From positions 124,001 to 188,000 of the forward strand of contig JAJFKC010000010.1 in the NCBI GenBank assembly GCA_021773435.1: a stretch of 64,000 nt of DNA. The letters run 5' to 3'. Numbering within the stretch: position 1 is the first letter of the stretch; each line of letters opens with the position of its first letter. Shown here one piece after another: positions 34,860-43,931 of this stretch. Made by a program: the position numbers and the translations under genes. A model generated the notes under the pieces. The model was not told the DNA's origin. It saw only the letters and a list, made by a program, of their open reading frames with translations, and made no database searches. Source of the DNA: Porticoccaceae bacterium (lineage in GTDB: Bacteria; Pseudomonadota; Gammaproteobacteria; Pseudomonadales; Porticoccaceae).

Positions 34860-35356
34860 CAGCTATTCGTCATTTTTGTTTTCGTATCTCCACAGTGAGA
34901 TGCATAGTCGGCGTATCCCTGTGGTTGGGGAGTACGGTAACCGATTGATGGCCAGGATTGAGGGTTAGAATAATAGGCGTGGGCGCAGTGGGTAAGCAAG
35001 CTGCTCAGTTGCTCTGAGAGTTTACCTCCTTCTAACTGCTCTTCCAGTCGCTTGATCTGTTCATCGTGAGATAGCGCGAGAAATTGTTCTCCAAGCCCCG
35101 TTACGATATTCTTGAACAGCGTGCGTCCATACGATGTTTGTACATATATGCTCATTAGCTGATGACCAAGTTCCACATCTTTTGCGCCCGGTCCGGTATC
35201 GCTTGCTGGAATAAAATGATTACAAACCAAGTGAAAAATTTCAGTTCCGTTGCTGACGGTATCGATTTTTTTTGCAAATAAGGCCTCACATGGTGTGAAA
35301 ATCAGGCTAATTAATGCAAGAAATTTCCGGCGGGACGATTTAGCAACTGTCAGCAT
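34859..35356 (-). CDS. Gluconate 2-dehydrogenase subunit 3-like protein with Tat signal
   Basis: About 165 residues from ATG 35356 (AAGGA 8 bases upstream); a longer frame to 35431 is less likely. The N terminus carries a twin-arginine-like signal SSRRKFLALISL, so the protein is probably exported folded together with its GMC partner. The domain FHLVCNHFIPASDTGPGAKD is typical of small subunits of membrane-bound dehydrogenases. It overlaps the GMC gene by one base. Confidence 0.83.
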   Translation of the reverse strand: MLTVAKSSRRKFLALISLIFTPCEALFAKKIDTVSNGTEIFHLVCNHFIPASDTGPGAKDVELGHQLMSIYVQTSYGRTLFKNIVTGLGEQFLALSHDEQIKRLEEQLEGGKLSEQLSSLLTHCAHAYYSNPQSWPSIGYRTPQPQGYADYASHCGDTKTKMTNS

Positions 35357-35596
35357 GTCAGATCCTTTCGATACCAAATGTTGCTTTGGTGGCTGGTTGT
35401 TGAGTATTCGATTGAACAGGTGTAAGAGCATTGCTGGCCTTCCATTGGCAGGGGTTCCTTTATTGCTGATAATTATTCCATTTTGTCATTTGAGTAATGA
35501 TTAAACCAATTCTTTGAATTATGGATCCATTATAGAACCATAACTAAATTTCCATTTCGGGGATGGTACCACTACTCATTGACGCTGCTTGACTAT

Positions 35597-36084
35597 ATGT
35601 CACTTATCAAGCGCGGCAAAATCTGGTGGGTCAGCTTCACGGCGCCGAGTGGGCGGCGAATACGCCAATCTGCGGGGACTGAAGACAAGAAGTTAGCTCA
35701 AGAATATTATGACAGGCTAATAGCTAAGTGTTGGAAGGTTCATCATCTCGGTGACAAGTCAAGGCGCACCGGCAAGAAGCTGCGGTGCGTTGATTTACGG
35801 AAAAGGAACACAAAGCGGATCGCGAGAAGGGCACCGGTAAGCTGCGCTGGTATCGATAATTTTCGTTGGCATGACCTGCGCCACACCTGGGCTTCGTGGC
35901 ACGTACAGCAAGGAACCTCACTCCAAGAACTATGGAGTTGGGTGGTTGGGCATCGTTTGAGATAGTGTTGCGCTACGCCCATTTATCGGGAGAGCGTTTA
36001 CGCGGAGCGGTGGACCGCCTGAGTGGCACAATTCTGACACAGTCAAGGTCGAAACAACATTTAAAATTGGTTGTAACTAGCTGA
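35597..36084 (+). pseudogene. Tyrosine-type phage/island integrase, decayed
   Basis: The N terminus [20 protein letters not shown] is the arm-binding start of island integrases; after about 55 residues, roughly 200 residues are missing. Then [20 protein letters not shown], the RxxH catalytic box, follows. A one-base deletion near 35930 shifts the frame; the following frame reads [19 protein letters not shown] with the active-site Tyr (LRYAHL). An ATG start at 35597 is preferred over the upstream TTG. It ends 7 bp from the tRNA-Phe gene, the classic place for integration. Confidence 0.85.
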
Positions 36085-36090
36085 TTTTAT

Positions 36091-36166
36091 TGGTGCCCGG
36101 GGGCGGAATCGAACCACCGACACGAGGATTTTCAATCCTCTGCTCTACCGACTGAGCTACCCGGGC
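36091..36166 (-). tRNA. tRNA-Phe (anticodon GAA)
   Basis: 76 nt on the minus strand fold as a cloverleaf: GCCCGGG acceptor arm pairing with CCCGGGC before a coded CCA, D-loop AGCTCAGTCGGTAGAGC, anticodon GAA (36133-36131) in TTGAAAA context, and T-loop GGTTCGATTCC. The integrase remnant adjoins its 3' end. Confidence 0.97.
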
Positions 36167-36256
36167 TGGAGAAGGCGCGTATTAAACCGTTTAGGTGTTA
36201 TATCGTCAAGCCGAAGAGGCTGTTTTGTGCTGATTCTTATTTGGCTTTGGTCGGAC

Positions 36257-36529
36257 TCATTTTGCTTCGGGCACATAGCCCTCGGCCTCGTCAAATTCCT
36301 CGCCAGCAAGAAACTTGCCGCGTTGCTCCGCAAGGTAAGCGCGGGCGGTCATATCCATCATGTTTAGCTGCTTTTCATTGATTAGCCGGGTTTGGTGCTC
36401 CATCCATTCCTGCCAGGCCTTGTTTGATACATTGTTGAAAATTTCCTCGCCCTTGGAACCCGGGAACGGCGGCGCATCAAGCCCATCCAGTTGTTTCTGA
36501 TATTTGCTACAAAATACTGTTCGACTCAT
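36257..36529 (-). CDS. yggX: Fe(2+)-trafficking protein YggX
   Basis: A 90-residue protein matching YggX: MSRTVFCSKYQKQLDGLD with the single conserved Cys, then PPFPGSKG and WQEWMEHQTRLINEKQLNM. It protects Fe-S proteins from oxidation and lies next to mutY, an Fe-S enzyme, as in many gammaproteobacteria. Confidence 0.95.
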   Translation of the reverse strand: MSRTVFCSKYQKQLDGLDAPPFPGSKGEEIFNNVSNKAWQEWMEHQTRLINEKQLNMMDMTARAYLAEQRGKFLAGEEFDEAEGYVPEAK

Positions 36530-36618
36530 TTTCGATCCTCAATTGCGGTGCCCAGCATAAGAACTTATTGGGGTTGAAACAAGTCGATTTCACGGCCTTT
36601 CCTCAATGGCTAAAGTGT

Positions 36619-37752
36619 TTAATTTGCTGTGTTAGCGTTTTTGTTTATGGAATCAAACAAATTGTTTAAACACATGTCGCTGAGCATTTTTTCGACTGGA
36701 CGGGGCAATCCCAATTTGCCTGGACAATCGGCGGCAACCCAGGTCATCTGCTGTCCAGCAATTTGTGATTTGAGCGTCACGCTGAGGTAAATAGGTGTGT
36801 AATCAAGATGATAATGACTGAAGGTATGGCGTTGCTCATCGCCGTACTGATAGTCGTTTGTTGTTGGCTGGTTCTTCTGGTTGGAAGTATCAAGTGTATC
36901 CAGTGGCGTGACGTCGAGTTGCGCGCACACCTCCTGGATTTCTGATTGGTTTTCACATTCAGGAAAACTCCACAAGCCGCCCCATATTCCGACGGGTGGT
37001 CTTTTTTGCAGGAGAATATGTCCTCGATCATCAGCCATGACTAAAAAGAAGGTCTTGCGCGTGGGCAGTATCTTTTTGGGTTTTCTGGTGGGGTATTGGT
37101 TTACTGCATCGTTGGAGTAGGACTGGCAGCTGGGTTGTACCGGGCAGGCAGTGCAGTTTGGTTTGCTGCGTGTACATAATGTAGCGCCGAGATCCATAAT
37201 CGCCTGGGTATAGTCAGCGCAGCGAGATTCAGGCGTGATTGCTTCGCTGATTTGCCAGAGTTGCTTCTGAATTGTGCTTTGCCCCGGCCAGCCTTCAATG
37301 GCGTAATGCCGACTTAACACGCGTTTTACGTTGCCATCAAGTATGGCGCGGGGTTGATCGTGGGCAATAGCGCAAATGGCTCCGGCAGTTGAACGTCCAA
37401 TACCGGGCAATTGTTGAAGTTGCTCTGGATCTTCGGGGAGTTTCCCAGCGAACTCTGTACAGACAATGTTGGCGGTCTTGTGGAGATTCCTTGCCCGGGC
37501 GTAGTAGCCAAGTCCGGTCCAGAGGTGGAGCACTCCATCCAACGGCGCGTGGGCCAGAGTGTAGATATCTGGGAAGCGTTCCTCAAAGCGTTTGAAATAA
37601 GGCAGCACAGTATTAACCTGGGTTTGTTGGAGCATAATCTCTGAAATCCAAACCCGATACGGCGTTATATGCTGCCGCCATGGCAGGTCAGCACGGCCAT
37701 GCTGGTCATACCAGCCTAATAGTTTGTTTGCGAAGTCGGCGTTTTTAACCAT
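36619..37752 (-). CDS. mutY: A/G-specific adenine glycosylase MutY
   Basis: About 377 residues from ATG 37752 (a TTG at 37776 is less likely, as it overlaps the asmA-like stop). It has the helix-hairpin-helix LQQLPGIGRSTAGAI, the catalytic Asp in ILDGNVKRVLSR and the 4Fe-4S loop CTRSKPNCTACPVQPSC. A C-terminal Nudix-like domain recognises 8-oxoG. It removes A mispaired with 8-oxoG. Downstream of the asmA-like gene, upstream of yggX. Confidence 0.94.
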   Translation of the reverse strand: MVKNADFANKLLGWYDQHGRADLPWRQHITPYRVWISEIMLQQTQVNTVLPYFKRFEERFPDIYTLAHAPLDGVLHLWTGLGYYARARNLHKTANIVCTEFAGKLPEDPEQLQQLPGIGRSTAGAICAIAHDQPRAILDGNVKRVLSRHYAIEGWPGQSTIQKQLWQISEAITPESRCADYTQAIMDLGATLCTRSKPNCTACPVQPSCQSYSNDAVNQYPTRKPKKILPTRKTFFLVMADDRGHILLQKRPPVGIWGGLWSFPECENQSEIQEVCAQLDVTPLDTLDTSNQKNQPTTNDYQYGDEQRHTFSHYHLDYTPIYLSVTLKSQIAGQQMTWVAADCPGKLGLPRPVEKMLSDMCLNNLFDSINKNANTAN

Positions 37753-37765
37753 TAAGGCGGCCCGT

Positions 37766-39907
37766 TTAGCGTCCAAACAAGCCTTTTAAGAGGCCATCGA
37801 TTGCCTCGGCAGCATCGTCATCCAGATTTATTTTATCGCCAATTTTGTCGAGCACTTTGCTTTGCAGGAGCTGTTTGACGAAATCACCATCGGGACCACA
37901 ACTCTTTGCGCCAGCATTTGCGAAGCTATCTTTGCAGCGTATGGGGATGTCTTTGTCTCTTATGGTTTTACTTTTCACAAGACACCCGTTTTCACTGGTG
38001 CGATCACCGTTCAAACGAGTGATAGCCAGTGCATTAAAGGCCATTTTTTCGGTGTCGATAACGGCATTGCCGCGAAACGATAAACTGTTTAGTCCGGTGG
38101 TATAGGGGTCTAGAAGTATTTTGTAACCCTTTAGTGTAAAGCTTGCGTCGAGATCCGTGAGTTTGCTACCCGTCGGCCATATTTTTGCTGGTTCGGATTG
38201 CGCCTGAGTTGCTTCGGCTTTTTCCACCCTGGCGGCGATTTCACAATAGGCCCGTTCGATATTAAAAGTGGTGATGGTTGGCTGTTTAATTTGTAACTGA
38301 CCGGTGCCAGTAAGATTCGTTTGCAGCTGCGCCTGACTCGAGCCTCGAGACTTACCTTTCACATCAAAATTCAGACTGCCGGTTATATCGTCGCCACCCC
38401 CGAAAGCGGTGGCGATCTGCTCAACGGAGATGGCCTTAATTTGTTGGTCAAAAGATATCTCTGGTTGCTTTGGCTTGAGGTTGATCTGGGCCGTGGTCAG
38501 CAGCGAACCGCCAAAGGTATTGGCAGATAAGTGGGTGAGCTTGAGCGTTTTGCCGCGAACTTTAGCCTGTAAGGCAATATCTTTTATCGAGATGTTTTTT
38601 AGCTCAGATGTATTAATAGCTAATTCATCAAGTTTTATATCGATATCACCGCTGCCACCTTCAAGCCATACAAGGGGTGCCAGCAAAGGCAAAAACAGAT
38701 TGCCAGTAGGCGCTTGTTGCGCGGTAGTTTCCGTATCGCTGGTTTCGGCGTCGTCGTTTGGTGCCAGGTAGCGGCTTACATCAAGCTTGCTGCCGGTTAG
38801 CTGCACGTTTAATGTTTTTGGGGCCGTGAGTTTCAGTTCTATATTACCGTCCGCAGTAAATTCGTCGAGCCGGAGAGATAACGCTTTCACGTTAATTTTA
38901 TTTGTTGAGCCTTTAATCTGAGTGCGCAAGGCGAATTTTTGTAAAGCCGTGGTGGGTAGCGATGTCAAATCAATCCCCCAGTTATCTAGCGTCTCACGTA
39001 AATTCATGGTGGGGATATCGATCTGGACTAGCCCCTGTATATCGCCGCGTAGGTCGCTTGCATCGATCTTGATTTCTGCGTTCAAGTCATTGCTGGCAAC
39101 CGTCAGCAGGGGCACTTGCAGGGTGTCTTTTTTGCCGTCGACCAGCAACTCCAAATTGATTTTCACCGGAGGGAGATCACGGATGGATAATTCTACCGTG
39201 GCCTTGCTGATTGCTAATTGTTCGTCAGCCTGGTTAATGGCGGCATAGGTATGCAGCGATACGCCGAGCGGACCGGGCAGGGAAGGATCCTGGTATTCAA
39301 AAGCTGTATCCACGGCGAAAGGCGTCCCCTCCAGGTTTAATTCCCTTACCGAGAGATCAAAATGCTGGAATTTGCTTCCGGAATTTGATCCTCCTGGTGT
39401 ATCACCGGAGGCTTGGCCCCCAGGTAAAGTAATAGTGCTGTCAGTAATCTTGAGCTCGTCGATGGCGAGGGAGAAAGCTTGACTGGTTGGTTCGGAATCT
39501 TCCGCCCCAACCGCAGCAGCGACGGGTGCTACGGCCACCGCAGCCGCTTGCTGCCGGTTATCGAGATTGATATTGGCCTCGTCAATGCGGATAGATTGCA
39601 CAGCAATTTGGCGTTTTAAAAGGGCCATCCAGCTCAGGCTCAGGCTGGCACTTTTGAAGCGCGTATCGGGGATGCTCTGGGTGATGCTAGACACCTGAGT
39701 TTCACCGATCTGGATGGCCAGGTTGGGCAAAAATTGCCAGCTCAAACTGCCGCTGATTTCCAACGAAATGCCTTTTTGTTCGGCCAGCTTGGTGATTTCA
39801 GGTTTGTAGCTATTGGGGTCGATACCGATCACCACATACATCAATCCGGCAATGACGAGAATCACAATCAGTGCAAGGGTAGCGCCAATCCATTTTGCTA
39901 AATTCAT
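37766..39907 (-). CDS. AsmA-family protein
   Basis: About 713 residues from ATG 39907 (GAGAG upstream; an earlier start at 39946 is less likely). One N-terminal membrane helix (WIGATLALIVILVIAGLMYV) anchors a long periplasmic beta-rich domain typical of AsmA-like bridge proteins that help lipid transport between membranes. An Ala/Val-rich stretch (about residues 120-135) is low complexity. A C-terminal region has conserved Cys residues. It is next to mutY, a common arrangement. Confidence 0.87.
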   Translation of the reverse strand: MNLAKWIGATLALIVILVIAGLMYVVIGIDPNSYKPEITKLAEQKGISLEISGSLSWQFLPNLAIQIGETQVSSITQSIPDTRFKSASLSLSWMALLKRQIAVQSIRIDEANINLDNRQQAAAVAVAPVAAAVGAEDSEPTSQAFSLAIDELKITDSTITLPGGQASGDTPGGSNSGSKFQHFDLSVRELNLEGTPFAVDTAFEYQDPSLPGPLGVSLHTYAAINQADEQLAISKATVELSIRDLPPVKINLELLVDGKKDTLQVPLLTVASNDLNAEIKIDASDLRGDIQGLVQIDIPTMNLRETLDNWGIDLTSLPTTALQKFALRTQIKGSTNKINVKALSLRLDEFTADGNIELKLTAPKTLNVQLTGSKLDVSRYLAPNDDAETSDTETTAQQAPTGNLFLPLLAPLVWLEGGSGDIDIKLDELAINTSELKNISIKDIALQAKVRGKTLKLTHLSANTFGGSLLTTAQINLKPKQPEISFDQQIKAISVEQIATAFGGGDDITGSLNFDVKGKSRGSSQAQLQTNLTGTGQLQIKQPTITTFNIERAYCEIAARVEKAEATQAQSEPAKIWPTGSKLTDLDASFTLKGYKILLDPYTTGLNSLSFRGNAVIDTEKMAFNALAITRLNGDRTSENGCLVKSKTIRDKDIPIRCKDSFANAGAKSCGPDGDFVKQLLQSKVLDKIGDKINLDDDAAEAIDGLLKGLFGR

Positions 39908-40033
39908 ATATCTCTCTAAGTGAAGTATGAGTGTCAGGTAGCTCAATATGCCACTAAATAGCGGCTGCAGTTGATAGCTTTAAGGTCGCCGGTTTCATCG
40001 GGAAGGCAGCTGGCGAGCTGCTTAACGTCCCCG

Positions 40034-40039
40034 TATAAT
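40034..40039 (+). promoter_or_regulatory. -10 element candidate for the his genes
   Basis: A perfect TATAAT, 66 bp before the hisB ATG, followed by a G+C-rich discriminator. No strong -35 is seen, so this is tentative. Confidence 0.4.
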
Positions 40040-40104
40040 GGCGGCCTCTTACCGTAGGGCCATAGCCTTAAACGGTATCGATAGTTGTAAGAACGGAGAA
40101 TATC

Positions 40105-40698
40105 ATGGCTGGGCGAACGGCGACGGTGAATCGCGACACATTGGAAACGAAGATCACAGTGAGTGTCGATCTCGATGGTTCCGGTCAGGCAGAATTTGAC
40201 ACTGGCGTGCCGTTTCTTGAGCACATGCTCGATCAGATTGCCCGCCATGGCTTGATTGATCTCTCAGTTAAGGCCACTGGTGATGTCCATATTGATGACC
40301 ACCACACGGTCGAAGATATTGGTATTAGTCTGGGCCAGGCGATAGGCAAGGCGCTTGGTACTAAGAAGGGCATTTACCGTTATGGTCACGCCTATGTGCC
40401 CCTTGATGAAGCGCTTTCGCGAGTAGTGATTGATTTTTCGGGAAGACCCGGGTTGATTACCGATGTCTCTTTTACCAGAGACCTGGTGGGTAAATTCGAT
40501 GTTGATCTGGTCTTTGAATTCTTCCAGGGCTTTGTCAATCACGCTGGTGCTACCCTGCACATTGATAACTTACGCGGCGATAACAGTCATCATCAGGTCG
40601 AGACTATCTTTAAAGCGTTTGGCCGGGCCTTGCGTATGGCGATGGCAATGGACGAGCGAATGGGCGATGTAACACCTTCGACTAAAGGTTCTCTGTAA
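40105..40698 (+). CDS. hisB: Imidazoleglycerol-phosphate dehydratase HisB
   Basis: A 197-residue monofunctional HisB with [24 protein letters not shown] and [15 protein letters not shown], the metal-binding His/Glu motifs. It catalyses the sixth step of histidine synthesis. The phosphatase domain of enterobacterial HisB is absent, as usual outside that group. Confidence 0.97.
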   Translation: MAGRTATVNRDTLETKITVSVDLDGSGQAEFDTGVPFLEHMLDQIARHGLIDLSVKATGDVHIDDHHTVEDIGISLGQAIGKALGTKKGIYRYGHAYVPLDEALSRVVIDFSGRPGLITDVSFTRDLVGKFDVDLVFEFFQGFVNHAGATLHIDNLRGDNSHHQVETIFKAFGRALRMAMAMDERMGDVTPSTKGSL

Positions 40699-40804
40699 GC
40701 AGCGGTGTTCGGTTAAGTGGGCTTATTCGGTAACGGTTAGGCCAGTGTTATTCCTGGATAAATTTCCAGACAAACCTGTATAGCCAAAGTGTGGTTTCTA
40801 ATTT

Positions 40805-41461
40805 ATGAGTGATTTTCGCAATCGCATCGCGGTGCTCGACTATGGCATGGGTAATTTGCATTCAGCGGCCAAGGCACTGGAGCATGTTGCACTGGACAGT
40901 CATGTCGTTGTCACCTCAGATCCCATGGAAGTAGACCGGGCAGACAGAGTGGTGTTTCCGGGTGTCGGCGCGATTCGGGACTGCATGGCGGAAATTCGCC
41001 GCGCCGGTTTTGATCAAGCCGTGGCCCGAGCGATAAAGGAAAAACCCGTACTGGCCATCTGTGTCGGCATGCAGGCGCTTGTGACTTCGAGTGAAGAAAA
41101 TGATGGAGTTGCCTGCCTCGACCTCCTGCCGGGCAAGGTGCGCTACTTTGGCTCGGATTTGCGCGACCAGGATGGCGAGCGCTTGAAAGTACCTCACATG
41201 GGGTGGAATCGAGTTCATCAAACTATTGACCATCCGTTGTGGCATGGTATAGAACAGGGCACCCGCTTTTATTTTGTCCATAGCTACTACGTTGATGTTG
41301 ACGACCAGTCGTTGGTTGCGGGTCGTTGTGAGTATGGTCAAAGCTTTGCCGCTGCGCTCGCTGAGGGCAATTTGTTTGCTGTGCAGTTTCATCCTGAGAA
41401 GAGTCATACTGCGGGCCTTCGATTACTAAGTAACTTTATACAGTGGGATGGCTCGTTATAA
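40805..41461 (+). CDS. hisH: Imidazole glycerol phosphate synthase subunit HisH
   Basis: A 218-residue class I glutamine amidotransferase. The nucleophile Cys is in AICVGMQAL, and His/Glu are in FHPEKSH. It supplies ammonia to HisF; hisF is not found in this window. It lies between hisB and hisA. Confidence 0.95.
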   Translation: MSDFRNRIAVLDYGMGNLHSAAKALEHVALDSHVVVTSDPMEVDRADRVVFPGVGAIRDCMAEIRRAGFDQAVARAIKEKPVLAICVGMQALVTSSEENDGVACLDLLPGKVRYFGSDLRDQDGERLKVPHMGWNRVHQTIDHPLWHGIEQGTRFYFVHSYYVDVDDQSLVAGRCEYGQSFAAALAEGNLFAVQFHPEKSHTAGLRLLSNFIQWDGSL

Positions 41462-41516
41462 TTATTAAGCCATTAAATATCAAATAGATATGGTCTGTAG
41501 TTAAAGGCATTAGTTA

Positions 41517-42254
41517 ATGTTAATTATTCCAGCAATTGACCTTAGAGATGGCCAATGTGTGCGCTTAAGGCAAGGTCGAATGGAAGACAGCACGGTGTTT
41601 TCAGATGATCCTGTTGCCATGGCTGGGCGTTGGGTGGAGCAAGGTGCCAGACGTTTACACCTGGTGGATTTAAACGGTGCGTTTGCTGGAAAGCCGATTA
41701 ATGGTGAGGTGGTTAAAGCCATCGCCGCGAAGTATCCGAGTCTGCCGATTCAGATTGGTGGCGGCATCCGGACGGCTGAAACGATTGGCGCTTATCTCGA
41801 CGCCGGGGTTGAATATGTAATTATTGGTACCAAAGCGGTAGAAGATCCGGATTTTGTTACCGAGATGTGCCGTACCTTCCCCGGCCACATAATTGTTGGC
41901 ATAGATGCTAAAGCTGGACAGGTGGCAACGGATGGCTGGGCAGAAATAAGCAGTATTAAAGCCATTGATCTAGCGCATCGCTTTGCCAGGGATGGAGTTA
42001 GCGCGATTGTTTACACCGACATTGATCGTGACGGCATGATGCAGGGCGTCAATGTAGAAGCCACTGTGGCGATGGCCAGGGCCTCACCCATTCCGGTGAT
42101 CGCCTCCGGTGGTATTACTAATATCGATGATATTGTGCGACTACAGGCCGTGGCTCATGAAGGTATTCTTGGCGCCATTACTGGTCGGGCAATTTATGAG
42201 GGCACACTCAACGTGCGCGAAGCGCAGGAGCTGTGTGACTCAGATGTTATGTGA
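41517..42254 (+). CDS. hisA: Phosphoribosylformimino-5-aminoimidazole carboxamide ribotide isomerase HisA
   Basis: A 245-residue TIM barrel. It begins [20 protein letters not shown] with catalytic Asp8, and has the second catalytic Asp in [11 protein letters not shown]. Its 3' end lies in a 16-bp repeat that includes the stop codon. In most gammaproteobacteria hisF follows directly; here a convergent CoA-transferase gene follows. Confidence 0.96.
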   Translation: MLIIPAIDLRDGQCVRLRQGRMEDSTVFSDDPVAMAGRWVEQGARRLHLVDLNGAFAGKPINGEVVKAIAAKYPSLPIQIGGGIRTAETIGAYLDAGVEYVIIGTKAVEDPDFVTEMCRTFPGHIIVGIDAKAGQVATDGWAEISSIKAIDLAHRFARDGVSAIVYTDIDRDGMMQGVNVEATVAMARASPIPVIASGGITNIDDIVRLQAVAHEGILGAITGRAIYEGTLNVREAQELCDSDVM

Positions 42255-42265
42255 CCCAGATGTGA
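42234..42265 (+). repeat. 16-bp direct repeat at the end of hisA
   Basis: Two units (42234-42249 and 42250-42265, TGTGACTCAGATGTTA type) differ at two or three bases. The hisA stop codon lies in the second unit, so the duplication may have set the C-terminal end. Confidence 0.7.
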
Positions 42266-42303
42266 TAATAAGGCTGAATAATTAACCAGGCCGGTAGTTC
42301 GTT

Positions 42304-43452
42304 CTAACCGGCACCTTTTATAGCACCCTTGCTGTGCAGTTCGGTAATTTCATCCGCAGAATAATTCCACTCAGCCAATATCTCATCGGTGTGTTCACCA
42401 CGCTGAGCCGGGGGGCGTGAAATTCCTCCAGGTGTTGCACTGAATCTTGGTGCCGGCGCTGGCTGGATAACCCCATCAACTTCAACAAAGGCCTCCCGCG
42501 CTTTATTGTGAGGGTGCTCCGGAGCTTCTGCGAAGCGTAAAACTGGTGCAAAGCAGATGTCACTTTGCTGCAAGAGCTCACACCACTCATCCCGAGATTT
42601 ACTGAGAAATACAGCTTTTATTTTGGTGCGCTGTTCAGCCCAGCGTTTTGGATTCATTTGTTCGCCAAATTCCTCCTCGCTAAGGTTTAACAGCTCTTTC
42701 AATTCGGCATAGAACTGCGGCTCGACGGATGCAATAGAAATATACTCACCGTCGGAGCATTCAAAGGCGTCGTAGTAATGGCTTGCGCCATTCAGCGGGT
42801 GCTCGCCGCGTCCTTCCCTGAGTTTGCCTTCCGCAAGCTGCCCGAAGAATGAAGTGCTGAGAATAGACGCGCCATCAACCATGGCAGCATCGACTACCTG
42901 GCCAGTCCCGGACAACTTGGCTTTTAATATCGCAGTGACCATGCCAAAGGCCAGTAGCAAACCGCCACCGCCGAAGTCACCAACCAGGTTAAGCGGTGGT
43001 GCAGGGGGGCCGCCTTTAACACCAATATTAAACAGAGCACCGGTGAGTGCGATGTAGTTAATATCGTGGCCGGAAACATTTGAGATAGGCCCTTCCTGGC
43101 CCCAGCCAGTCATTCGTCCAACGACAATCGCTGGGTTTTTTTTGAGAAGAATGTCGGGGCCGATCCCAAGCCGTTCCATGACTCCAGGCCGAAAGCCCTC
43201 AAGTATGCCATCGGATTTCTCGACTAAGTGTAAAAGGATTGCTTTACCTTCATCACTTTTTAAGTCCAGACGCATAGAGCGCCGACCACGGGCGAGAAGA
43301 TCATACTTTTCGGCCCGAGGCATGCCACCCGCTGCACCGGTGCGGTCGATACGGATGACTTCAGCACCCATATCAGCCAGCATCATGGCGCAAAACGGGA
43401 CAGGACCAATGCCCTGTAATTCTATAATTCGCAAACCTTCTAATGGCCCCAT
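42304..43452 (-). CDS. CoA transferase family III / alpha-methylacyl-CoA racemase (AMACR-like)
   Basis: A 382-residue protein of the CaiB/BaiF family, subtype AMACR. GHDINYIALTG holds the catalytic His and VGDFGGGG the catalytic Asp of the racemase. These enzymes interconvert (2R)- and (2S)-methylacyl-CoA in degradation of branched or steroid side chains. It lies convergent with hisA; two SDR genes follow further along on the same strand. Confidence 0.88.
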   Translation of the reverse strand: MGPLEGLRIIELQGIGPVPFCAMMLADMGAEVIRIDRTGAAGGMPRAEKYDLLARGRRSMRLDLKSDEGKAILLHLVEKSDGILEGFRPGVMERLGIGPDILLKKNPAIVVGRMTGWGQEGPISNVSGHDINYIALTGALFNIGVKGGPPAPPLNLVGDFGGGGLLLAFGMVTAILKAKLSGTGQVVDAAMVDGASILSTSFFGQLAEGKLREGRGEHPLNGASHYYDAFECSDGEYISIASVEPQFYAELKELLNLSEEEFGEQMNPKRWAEQRTKIKAVFLSKSRDEWCELLQQSDICFAPVLRFAEAPEHPHNKAREAFVEVDGVIQPAPAPRFSATPGGISRPPAQRGEHTDEILAEWNYSADEITELHSKGAIKGAG

Positions 43453-43530
43453 GTCTGTTTCCCCTAATTTTTTAGATAATTATTAAATAGCTTTGTAAAT
43501 AGTTTTATTAATGGCCTGATAAACAGGTTT

Positions 43531-43869
43531 TTAATGGCTATTAATATTTTTTAACTGGTAGTGATTGGCCTCAAATTTGCTGAACAGTTTTTCTACCTGT
43601 GGATGACGCACCGGCTTGCCGCTAGCGTCCGACAACAGGTTTTGCTCGGAGACATAAGCGATGTAATAAGATTCTTCATTTTCGGCAAGCAGGTGATAAA
43701 ACGGCTGATCCTTTTTTGGACGAATATGTTCGGGGATGGAGTCCCACCACTCTTCGGTATTATTGAAGGTGGGATCGACATCAAAAATAACGCCGCGAAA
43801 AGGAAATAGCCGGTGTTTTACCACATGGCCAATTTCAAATTTTGCGGTTCGATTAATTTTTTCAATCAT
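43531..43869 (-). CDS. hspQ: Heat shock protein HspQ-like
   Basis: A 112-residue protein matching HspQ/YccV: KFEIGHVVKHRLFPFRGVIF, the DPTFNNTEEWW block and YYIAYVSEQNLLSD. HspQ is a small hemimethylated-DNA-binding-like protein that modulates Lon proteolysis in enterobacteria. Single gene between the AMACR-like and SDR genes. Confidence 0.88.
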   Translation of the reverse strand: MIEKINRTAKFEIGHVVKHRLFPFRGVIFDVDPTFNNTEEWWDSIPEHIRPKKDQPFYHLLAENEESYYIAYVSEQNLLSDASGKPVRHPQVEKLFSKFEANHYQLKNINSH

Positions 43870-43931
43870 TGTTTGCGTTCCTAAATATAGCTTGGCCGAT
43901 TTGGATTTTGACTGCTTAAGTTAGCCAAGGT

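Noticed and set aside
40916-41407. Long minus-strand frame opposite hisH
   Set aside because: It is an antisense shadow of a clear hisH gene with no family signature.
42290-42312. 6-bp inverted repeat (GCCGGT/ACCGGC) between hisA and the AMACR-like gene
   Set aside because: The stem is short, the loop is long and it has no clear T-run. It overlaps the end of the AMACR-like gene, so it was not called a terminator.
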